Source: Bacteroidaceae bacterium (GTDB taxonomy: Bacteria; Bacteroidota; Bacteroidia; Bacteroidales; Bacteroidaceae). From it: a stretch of 64,000 nucleotides of DNA. A program made the position numbers and the translations under genes. Shown piece after piece: positions 34,683-46,600 of the stretch. Within the stretch, counting starts at the first letter, position 1; each line of letters starts with the position of its first letter. The DNA is taken from assembly GCA_017965425.1 (NCBI GenBank), contig JAGCPY010000065.1, forward strand, positions 1 to 64,000, written 5' to 3'. The notes below the pieces were generated by a model that had not been told where the DNA came from, made no database searches, and worked only from the letters and a program-made list of their open reading frames with translations.

Positions 34683-37600
34683 CTACTTTGATCGCCTTAT
34701 GGAAACCTTGATATCGCTATTCTCGGCGGCATAGTTGCGTCGACGTCCGGCCACCATAGTTCCATTCCATACTGAATTCTCCTTTTCGGAGAGTAAGAGG
34801 CTTATGGGTGCGTTGTTACCACCGGTTAATTGGGGTGAGTCAATCAGACGGCAGAATTGGTATAGGCCAATGCGTCCTGAATACTGATCCTTAGTCACTG
34901 TGATGATCTTCGTTTGGGAATCTTTAAAGTCCAATTGCAATGCCACAGTCGGTCTGTTATTGAAGTATGGATCAATGTCTCTGAACCATGACTTCAGGTA
35001 TTCATCATCCTGACAGACTACTCTCACTCTCATGTTACTGAAAGAGGGTGTCGTATAGCCATTCGGGTAGGTGATGACAAACTGACCAGGGGTGAGACGC
35101 CGACAGAATAGGAGCAGGTTGATGGCTCCTTGGTAGGAGGCCTTCGTCACAGCTATAGTCTGCTCTCTTCCGTTGATAAACTTCAGGCGCGAAAGTACAG
35201 TTGCATTGGTACCTATGTATTCGTCGCAAGTCTCGAACCACGTCCTCAGCAGGAGAGCATCATCACATGTCAGCTGTACTTTCATGGAATTAATTGTGGG
35301 TTGTGTCGTCTTGACATTCGGGTAGGTAATGACAAACTGGGTGGAGCTGACAGAACGACTGAACTTGATGAGGTTGATTCCTCCTTTGTAGTAGTCTTTC
35401 ATCACACCCACCGTCTGCGTTTTCCTATCTGAGAACATCAAGCGCGCAAGTACAGCGGCACGGCCACCTATGTAATCATGGCAGGTTTCGTACCACTTCT
35501 TCATCTGCTCCTCAGTATAACATGTCAGCTGTACAGTTATGTTAGAAACTCTGAGCGATGACAAGAACTTCGGACTGGTGATGACGAACTGATCTGAAAA
35601 GATGAGCTTACAGAACTTGAGCAGGTTAATGCCACCTTCGTAGTCGTCCTTCGTCACGAGAATCGTATTCGTCTTACCGTCTTTATAACGCAAATTCACC
35701 TTCACAATGGCGCCTTCACCGAAAAATTCATCGCATGTTTCGTACCATTTCCTCACTTGTTCCTCTGTGTCACAAATCAGCGTGACTTTGTCATTAACGA
35801 TACTAAGCTGTGACGACGAGGTGAGTGTCGATGCCATCGCAGCAATGTTCTTGCCCTCTTGCAATGATTTGACGCGGAAGTATTTAACTACTCCACCCAC
35901 ACTTACGATCAGCTTGACTTGTACGCTATCATTGCCTTGATTGTAGCCGTTGGTATACCAGTTGGTCAATTGCGTTGAGTTCATGTACAGCGTCAGATCC
36001 TTACCTTCAACTGTGACTCTGGCACTCGGCAAGTTGTTTTTGCAGAAGTTGGCCAGATTCCCAGCACCTTCCGCAGAGGTGACGGGTACCCAAATATTCT
36101 CATTGTCGGAGCATGTTATCCGATAGACGGGTGAAACGTGGTCGTTCAGGGGGTTGCCGGCGCAGTTGTTGAACCACTTTTGGACGATGGGACTGTACCA
36201 CAGTCTCACTTCGACATCAGTATTGAGTCCGCCACAGGTGGCTAAGAATTTTGGTGTTCCGTATGCCATTTGAACGGTCTTCAGTTTTGGACAATATCCC
36301 ACCTTGGCCGTATCTATCTTGGCAGAGTACAATAACACTTGTCCGACGTTGGTGTGTTGAAGGTCAATGTAGGTCAACGACGGCATTTTTTCTATTCTTA
36401 TCGTTCCATTGATTGACTCCACACCGCTGGCAACCAATCTCTTGCAGCGACCTAACATATCTACCACAGTAGCCCTTGGCAGTTTAGTGTCGCTTACATC
36501 GATGATGTCGAATACGACAGAACTACTATTGTCGGGCATCGTCAGACTGGTGAGATTCTCGTTGCGGTTCATCTTCAGAGACTTCAGGTTCAACAGCTTT
36601 TTGAAGTTGGCCTTCTTGATAAGGTTGTGGCTACAATCGAGCTTTTCCAGATTAGGCATCCAAAGGACGATGCTGTCGATGTCGGTGATGTTAAGCCCAG
36701 AGCAGTCGAGTTCCTTTACCTGACTGGACACCGTGGATGTGTGCAGCCAGCGTGAATTGGGCTCATACTTCTTTTTCAGCCGTTCGTAGAGCGTCTCACC
36801 GAGGTTGCGCTGCATCTTCTTGTCGTTCTCGGTCAGACCCTCCATCTTCATCTCAGAGCTATAGCTGGAGGCCCAAGTCTGGCCATTACCTTGATGGGCA
36901 TAGACATACTTGTTACGCTGGTAATACTTCCATGTCTTTTCCCACTTGGCCGAAATACGGCTGTCCATTTGTAGTTCAACCTTGGTGCCAGAGGTGCGAT
37001 TAGGAGCTCCAACATAAAGATAATTTGGAATATATGTATCAGATCCTGACTTCACATAGACCTTTTCCAGTTTGGTGTCCGACACATCAAGGGTCTTAAT
37101 ATTCTTCCAGTCTGCCTTCGTCATATCGACCGTAAACTTAAGGCCCCAGCCTCCATCACCCTTGAAATTAGTGTTAGAGAGGTCAAGGTACGTCAGTTTC
37201 TTCGTGTCGCTCCTCAGCTCTGTGATGCCTGTACTATGCAAGTCGAGGTGCTCCAGCTTGGTACATTCCGTTGTCACAATATAAGACTGAAGACCTTTAA
37301 TAGCCGGATTCTCGCTCATGTCAAGCCACTTCAGGTTGGGCAGATGTAGCGTCAAGGCATAGTTTCCGATATTGGTATAAACACCGCGCAGAATGAGTGT
37401 CTCTATGCTCTTCGGCAGATACACCGCCGCAATAATGGCTCCACCAAAGGTACTCACATCAGTCATATTGTAGTTGTAGGAACAGTCCACTTTGAGGAGT
37501 CCAGTGCATTTGCTCACGTCAAGACTCTTGAGCTGATTGTTCTGACACTCCAGATATTTTAGCTTCGTACAGTTGGAAAGTACAATCTCATTAAGCGCGT

Positions 37601-40600
37601 TTTTATTGCAATAGAGACTTTCCAAGTTCTTCGATTTGCTCACGTCGAGGGTGGTCAAGGCGTTCTCCGAGCAGTTGATAGTGGTGAGTTTTTCTCCGCA
37701 TTCCAAACTAACAATGCGATTACCGGAACAATACAAGTACGTGAGGTTCGGGAAACCTTTCAAATCAAGTTCTTCAAGCTTGTTGTCATTGCAGTACAGA
37801 TAGTACAAATTAGGCATGACCTTGTCAAGTCCCTCCAACGTTTTAATTCCCTTTCCATTGACATTAAGGGTGGTAGCCTTTATGATTTGATCCTCCTTGA
37901 GTGTGAAACGGTACAGGTAGCTGTTGGCAATGTAGAAGTCAGACTGCCCCGGGAAACCTTTGGCAAATTCGTCGAGCGTTTCATTGTTTTTGAACGTGCT
38001 ACTCGACTTGTATGTCTGTGCAATGTATGTGATGAGATTGCGGTCGGGCAACTTTGCAATGAATGTTTTCACATCGTTCCACTTAGTCACTTGCACGTGA
38101 TAGTTCCAATTGCTCTTGTAGGTGCTGCCATTGTTAGACCCCACCTTTGCTCCTGTACTTGAAAGTGAACTTTCGCGGACGTATGCCGCGTTCACCGTTA
38201 GCTTAACCCACTTTTCGCCCGTGGAATATAGTCTATAGATATCTGAACTTTTTTTATACTGCTGTCCCACATAAATATAGGGACGGGTGAGCATGGCAGC
38301 ATCAATACTTTCCAGCTGGTTTTTACGCAGGTCGAGATACTCCAGACGGGTGAGCTCTCCCAGACCAGTAACACCACTCAACCGGTTACCGCTGAGATCG
38401 AGATACTTCAGGTGCTTCAGTGAACTCAAATTAATGGTACCTGATAACCCACCGAATTGTGTAGATTTTAGACTTTCCGATGGATCAGCCCAGGAATGGT
38501 GGTTAATAATAAGCGTATCAAGTTCAGGAAGGTTGGATACATTGGGCATGACAGAGACTCCATTAGAAGTACTAATGCCCGTCCAGTTAAAGGTAAACTT
38601 TATTTTTCTAAGTTTCCTATTGTTGCTTAGATTGAAATCTGACAATGAACTAAACGTAACACGATCCATGGAAAGGCTCTCGAGATTAGTCAGGGCCTCG
38701 ATACCATGCAGGTTGTAAATTGTACATGCATTTCCACTGGATGAGCCTCTTTCACGGCCATTGTAATCGATATACTTAATATTCAGTGCTTCCTCTTTCG
38801 ACAGACGTCCATTGCCGTTGCGATCAAATTTGGCAATAATATACTTCTCGAAGTTTTCATCATCGAAATGCACATCATTATCCTCTGTCATCGTAGGATC
38901 ACCATTATATTGTTTTGACAGATAAGAGCCCTTGTCCGTCAGTTTCACTTTCTGTGCCATATCCACAGTGTTGCCGAAGCGCGTGCTTGGCCGTAGCAGG
39001 TATTTACCGCTAGAAGCATCGTAACCAGTGGGGCGACGTATCTCAAAGGTAAGTTCCTGAATTGTATTCAGATAGTCGGTCATGCTGAAAGAATAGCCCT
39101 TCGAGTCGGGAGCAGTCTCGCCGGCAATCCAGTAGATAGCATCGGTAGGAGCACGCAAAGTGACCCCATTACGTTGATGATTCGTCGTATGAAAATAATA
39201 ATTCGTATAGCCGTATGTTTTATAAGTAAGCCACAAGGGTTCAAATTTGGCTTTATCATAAACATCACAGGTGAAAATGCAGAGCAACTGTTTATGGGGG
39301 AATTTCCAATAAGTATCATTCCAACCAAACGCTCTGGCATAACCGTACGTGTTACCATACCATTGTTCTTTATTGTAATTACGAAGTTTTTCTATTTCCG
39401 ATGCCTCATACCATAGGTACTCAGCTTCCCATGTGGAATATTTCCATTCCACCTTCTTGTCACGGATGGTATTAACACCGTTAGTTTTGTTACTGCCTAA
39501 TGATTTCACCTCAAACAAGTTCCACGTTGGGCGGAGTGTCGAAGGTAGATCGGCTGCCAATCTGCCGTCGGCATAGAGCACGGCACACACACTATCTACC
39601 ATATTACGGCACAATTGCTTGCCTGTGACAATGGAGCCATTGCTTTGCCTCCGCCATTCTGTGGCATAGAAAGGTGATACCACTGTCTCAAAAGAATGGT
39701 GGCTAGAATATCTCACAGAAGGCGGTTGGGGATTGCCGTGCCACGGTTTCGCGAAGTAATAGGTGATAAGGTCAGCAGTACTCATTTCGTATACTGCATC
39801 CCTACCGTTTTTACTTGTGAAGCGGTAGGGAGGTATCATGGATACACAAGCTGTACTGGCCCACCAGTTGAGCATATAGTAGGGATTACTGTCTATGCTA
39901 CCAGATAGCTGGTCGTTCCCCGCTTTTATACGCGCACTGATGACACCGCCATAGCGTGTCACTGTATTCTTCTGGAACTTCAAGGACTGCGTAGAGTAGA
40001 TATAGTCCGAACTGTTCAGCTTCTCGGCAAAGGTGTTGCAGGAACCGGTCTTGAACACGCGTTGGAATTCAAGCGAGGTGTAGCGCAAGTCACTGAGCTT
40101 GTCCTTCTCAAAGTCGTTGATGACCTGCTCCACTTTATCAGAACTATTTGAGAACTGTTTGCCGGCAGCAGTCTGCTCGTTGTACCATGCCATCATCTCC
40201 TTGCCCAAGTCGGTCATCTTGCCGTCCTCATCGTAAGCCATGAGGGTGAGTGCCTGTATCACATCCGCTTGTCCCGAAACAACGGACTTGTGTGCCTCCT
40301 TAATCTTACTGAGGTCATCATTCATCTGCTTCTTATCCACGCTATAGAGTGAAAAACGGTACTGCTTGTTCTTTTCTATGGTAGCGGTAGTTCCCGGCGG
40401 GGTAACAAGTCCCACGGTGTAGAACTTGGCGTCGCCATCGTACTCAGTGGTCAGTTGGATGCCGATGTGCTCCCATTTGGACTGCTCACTGGTGAGACGG
40501 TTGTTGTTGGCATCATATCTCAGGTCGGGATAGCGCCATTTGGGGTTTGAATCAGTACCTTCGTTCACTTCCATGTTGACATACCACTCCTTATCGGGCG

Positions 40601-43600
40601 AGTTGAACATGTCCTGACGGTCATTGGCAATGCAAAAATAGGGATTCTTGGCATCTTCAAGGATGACGCCAGTTTCATCGAACGGCATGAAGAGCTGCAC
40701 TTCCTGTGATAGATCGTCGCTCCACTTGTCGGTGCGGAAATAGAGGTCGAGGTTCTGTCCCCATGGCTTCTGTTCGTCCTTGTGGGTCTGAAGGTTACGA
40801 ATAATAGGATCCTGCTCATAGCCATCAATGATTTGCTTGACATAGCCGCGGACATGTAGCATGTAGTTTTTCTTCTGATCGAACGAGCCGGTGTTGACAG
40901 TGAACGCAGTGCGGCTATTCTGTGAAGGTGTCATGTCGCAATATTTCGGTTCGCCCTGTTTGACGCCATTGTTTGAATAGGGCTGCAAAGTGGCGTTGCG
41001 TTCAAGGTGGAACACAAAGCACTTGGTGGAGGAGGCTTCAGCCGCACGGGCATCGCCGTCCAAACCCGCCTTGGTATTCATTTCGTTCTCATCCACAAGG
41101 CGCAACTGGCTGTCCATATCCATGTTGGTGGTGAACGACGGCATCTTATACGGGTCGTGCAGTTCGGCTCCCTCGCCGTTGCCCTTTTTGCCCCAGCCTG
41201 CATCCTTGTCCTCTTCGCCCACAGTATAGGAGCTGAAGATGTCTATATTGTCGAGCGGAGAACCCACTTCGGGCACACACACCTTACCCATGCGAAGCTC
41301 CATCGCCTTGTTGAAGGAGATGAGCCCGCCGAGGACACTACCCTTCACACGCATCTTGCCATAGACCCATGTAGGGTTGGGGAAACCACCCTTGAGCACA
41401 GCTCCGAAAGCTACGTCTACCAACGGGAAGTCGCCACGCCAGAAGCCGAAGTCGAGGCTCACACCGGCAGAGCCCCACAGGGCTGCATAAATCTGTGCCA
41501 TGGCATAGAAACCGTTCTTACCGCCGAGCTTCGATCCATCGCTACAAGCGCAGTCGCCGTACTGTTTCAGGATGGCATCGAATCCTATAAGTGCACCTAC
41601 ATTGACATAGCCGATAGGTATCTGGACACCAAATTCTGCTCCAAGTTCAGCACCAAACTGGATACCACCCTTAATGTCAGCACCAGAGGGGCCGTTCTGA
41701 ATCTGTTTGGCACGTTCTGCCTGAAGGGCGGATGTACTACCGACGTTGGTTTCCACGCTCTCATTTTTCTGTCCATCTTCCAGAATCTCAATCAGCTTAT
41801 CTGGAAGTTTAGGCAATCCGCCCGACACACCATTCTCGTCCGCAGGCAATTCGTTACCGAGACAGATATAGGCATTGGCATACGCCTTGGCCCATACTTT
41901 GAGAAGTTTGGCATCGAACTTGAAATCAATGAAGACAACCTCACATCGTTTTCCACGTGTGGGTTCACCGAGATAGACGTGCCACTTCGTCTCTTTCTTG
42001 TCTTTATAATGACGCAACTGGAACTCGAAACTGAAGGAAGCTCCCGCTGATACGGTGAGATTATCCTTGGCATCATCCTTTCCACTGGTCTTTCCATCAC
42101 CCTTGTTGTCATCATCGGCTGCGTCAGCACTGAATTCAGACATTCCGCTCTCTTTCACCTTTTTGGCAGCCTCAGTGAGTGTCCGTTCCAAGGTGGCCGA
42201 GATGTCCGTTCCAAGGAACTGCGAGACGGCTTGCTTCGTGTCGGCCTTGAAATCGACGGTTGCACTGAGCGTGAAGCTCTGACAGCGTTCCACGGCTTTC
42301 GCGCCCTGGACTCCGGCATCTACCTGCGCCTTCGCAGCCTTAGATTCGGCAACATTGTCCACGTAGTCTATCTTCACGCGTGCATTGAGCAGACCCTTAT
42401 CGGCATCCGGTCCCTTCAAGGCATCCATGTCGCCAAGCAGTGTGAGGCGCGAAAGGGCATCGTTCTTGAGATCGTAGGCCATAAAGCCGTTGAATTCACC
42501 ACTGCACAGCGTTTTGTTGGCAAACTCCATCCCCAATCCAAAGGTGAGTCCGAAGCTTCTTTCACAGGGATTTCCGCCACTCATCATCGCTTGTCGGAAC
42601 TTCTCCTTGTCATCCAAATTGGCATCGGCGGGCAAGCAGCGGTTCCAGAAGAAGCCACAAGAGAGACCGTTGATGTTGACGGGACCGCAAGGAATAGTAA
42701 TGTCGCTCAACTTGGCATAGAAGAAGCCGTTCTTGTAGTTCTCTTTCTTTGTCTCCCAGATACCACCGGCCACATCGACGGAGAATAGCTCCGAGATCCA
42801 CAAGCTGAGACCGCCCTGAAAGCCTTTCTTCTCATCGTTGTCCTCCCACTCCAGTTCACCCGCTATAGTACACTTTCCACCGCCGAAGGAGCCGTCGAAA
42901 GTGAGCTTGTGGAACTCGAATCTGTCGTAGCTCAACGATGCGTTGGCCAAATCATCGAGGCCATTGAATTCATAATTGGCCCATATTGTCATACCGGCTT
43001 CGGCAGAGAGATTCCAACTAGTGTCCTCGCCGTCGCCGTTATCCTTCAGATTGTTTTCACCGCCTAAGAGTCCCAAAGTACCTGTGAACTTCAGTCCAAT
43101 CTTCTTATTCTCGGTGTCGGTATCTACGCCGATATCCTTCAAGCCTAACGGGAAGCCCCACATCTTCTTCTCCTCTGAAGCCAAGCTCCAGCGACCAATG
43201 TTGAAGTAGAAGGGATTCTCCTTGCTACCGCCTTCGAAATCAGCCTCGGTAAGTTCTTTAGTCAAACCTACCTGGAAGGCGCCTTTGTCCCATTTGCTGT
43301 TATTATTATAGGTTCCGCTGGCCAGCTTCTCAGCGTAGGTCGCTGCGAAATCATCACTGATGTCATATTTATAATTGGCCATTCGCAGACCGGCAAAGCG
43401 TATTCCGGGGATGTCGAAAGGTAAATCTCCCACCTTGCCGCCGGTCTTGTTCTCGTTGGCCTCACCTACGGTGACCGTACCACTGGCCATGAATTCCACC
43501 TGCGTGTTGCCGTCCAAATAGTCTATGTTGAACCATGATCCATCCTTGTCCAAATTGATAGAGCCCAACCAGAAGTCCAACTTCATCTCATCGTGCTGCT

Positions 43601-46600
43601 GCGTTTTGAAGGTGAGATGGAGTTTCTTCTCATCGGTCTTGTATTCTGTGACGTTGTGCTGTTTGTAAAGTTGTCCCAGCTCCTCCTGCGACACATAGTT
43701 CATCTTGCATTCATAGTCGAAGGTGCCCTCAAGCAGCGGCACCTCGAACATGCCGTTGAAGTGACAGTCGCTGAACTGACTCTGAAGTACATTCACCGCC
43801 ACCTCATCAAGGCTCAGTGCCCATCCGCCCAAGCGTCCCGTCTCTAATTTCACCACGGGATTCTCCTTCGAACCCACGAAGGCCGTCAGACTCACGCCGG
43901 AGTTGTCCCAAAGGAGATTGCGCAGTCCCAGTTTCAAAGACTTGCTCTCCGTGTCTGCTTTGTCGGTGATGTTAAGCCCCTTGGGGAAGGTCATGGAGAT
44001 TTCATCAACATAGAGACCCATCCAGTTCATAGGATCCTTGCCTTCGGGTACGCCTTGGAATCCAAGTTTCGGGTGTGCCCAGTTGTAGCCCTTCAACCCA
44101 CTGTCGTCACCACGGCGGACGTCCTTGAAGATGGAGCTGATGGTGATAGGCGATCCGCTTTCATCCTTCAGGTCTGGATTCTTCACTCGAGAGTGATCCA
44201 GACGGATACCGTTGGCACCAGTCACATTGAACACGTAGCCTTCGAGGTCTTCAACCTGGAAGGCATCCATCTGAATCCAAGCCATCCAGTCCTTCCAGTC
44301 GTCAATACGGGCACCGATGCGCAGCTGGGCCGTTTGTGTACGATCCTCATTAAGCAGACCCGGAATGGTCATCTTGGCATCGAGCACCATCATGTTCACC
44401 TTAGTCTCGCCCTTCACCTGTTCCCAGTGGATAGCACATCCATCGTTAAGCTTGGTGTAGTCGGTGGGAGCAAGGAATGTGAAGGTGTAGCCCGTGCTCA
44501 TATCCTTGATACTGAAGTCGTAGAGCAGTCCGAATTCACCCTCCTTGGCCCATATCTCCGTCGGTTTGACGCATAGACGCGGCGCCACAAAGGCCAAAAC
44601 GGTGCTCAGTTTGACGCCGTCTTTCTCCTCTGCGCCGGCCTTGTCAATACGCACAGCATCGGGCAAGTAGAAGAAGGCAGCCACGCCTACTGATGCTCTA
44701 GTGGGTGAAAGGTCGAATTTCATCACCTGGATGTCTATGTCGAGACTGTCGGGAAGGAAACTCTGCGGCAGACCCAAGGGCAGGTAGGTAGGTTTGGCAT
44801 CTACGTCAACCTCGTCGTATGAGCCGGAGTTGATCCAGTTCAATAGCGTGTTCGTGTAGTTGGTGCCCGGCATGATATACTTAGTCCAATAGTCGCCACA
44901 GGCTTTGGCCACCTCATCGGGGTCACGCCATTTGGTAACATGGGCATCATACAGCTCTTGCACCTTGTTTTGGGCGGCTTGCTGCGCCTCGTTGAGCTTT
45001 TGCTCGGCTCCGGCACCCGTCTTTGAGTCAACCCACTCTGCACCTCGTTGGAAAGCTTCGCCCACTGAGGCAGCAGCATCGGATACGGCCTGATATGCTT
45101 CCGTACTCTTCACCCAGTTGCCGGCCTTGGCAGCGGCATAGTCGATGAGGTCATAGGGGATGACGTCGGCGTTCTCCATCTTGCGTGCCGTTGCCGTGCC
45201 CGCAATCACCTCCATATTCTTATTAAGACGTATACCTGTGAAGGACATAGCAATATAGGTGCCCATGTTGAGAGGCTGCCACTTGACATAGCCCGTACCT
45301 GAATAGGTGGTTTTCTCCTTATCCGTGGCCTTCAGTTCAGTGAACACCACGTGGAAGCCGTTCATCTCGCCACGCTTCTTCGTGATGGTCTCTCCGTGGC
45401 TCACAATGTCCTTGTCCTGGTAATCGACGATGGCACCGCAGTCTTCATAGACGATGTCCTCGGTGAGGAACATGGTGTATGTGCAACAGTTCTGTCCGCG
45501 TGCACAGAACAGAAGCTGACCTTCTTTTGCCTTCGGTACGGGATTGGCCGTCACCTCTATGAAGTAGTGTCCGCCAAGGGTGATGCTGTCCACATCTTCC
45601 ATCAGCTTTTTCCAAGGGACGGTATGCTTCAGGTCATCGCCTTCTTTGAACTCAAGGTTGGTGGCGGTGTAGAGCGGCTTGTTGTTCTTGGTGATAATAT
45701 CCTCGAACGTAGCGGCCTCAGCCGGTGCCTTATAGATATTGATGTCGTACGTATAGTTGAATTTCTCCGCAAAAGCGCGGTCACCCTCTACGAATTCCGG
45801 CTTTTCCCATTTGGCCTCGTAGTCCTTGTTGGCCTCCAGATGGACGGCGCCGAAGCAGTTGCCCATGTTGTCGGGGAAGGTGAGCTTGGGATGAGTGACT
45901 ATGGCTTTCCAAGTATCGGTCTGTTCTACCTCAACTGCGACCTCAGGTTCACCGGGTGTGGGGTCAGGAATATTCTCACTATACCTCACTACGATTGGTT
46001 TGCTGTAACCATCGTTTTCATACATCCTATAGGAAGCGAGTTTAGCGTTCTGCGTGGCAGCTGTGCCTCCAACAGGTTTGGCATGAACGCGCACGGCATA
46101 ATACTCACCCTCCTGGAAATAAGACTTGGGGTTGGGCACAAAGAAGGTGGCCGACTGTACGTTTCTAAGCTGTGGGCCAAGTATACCGGGATAGACCAAC
46201 ACGCGGTCATTGCCATCCTTGATAGCGTTCTCAGGACTTGTGGCATAGCCCTTGGAGGCATTTTTCATGTTATAGAACTCCAACTCATAGTTCATGTTGG
46301 GCAACTGCCCGCACACCTCCATGAGATGCAACCACGTCCAAGTATTGTTTTTTCCAAAGTCTATTTCGGGAATATCATAGTCCACTCCTGCAAACGTTGG
46401 TGCCGGTTCCTCTTCTACTTCTGCCTGTGGTTCCTTTGGCACATTCATTGGCACTTTCAGTTCCGGTGCCTTGACGCTGTAACAGATTTTGAAGTGTGTG
46501 GTTGAAAGCTGGGGATCACTGATGGCTTCCTTGGTCTTTTCGACGATGACCTCTTCGGGATTGTATTCATAGGCTGTCAGCGTGGCCATATAATCTCCTT

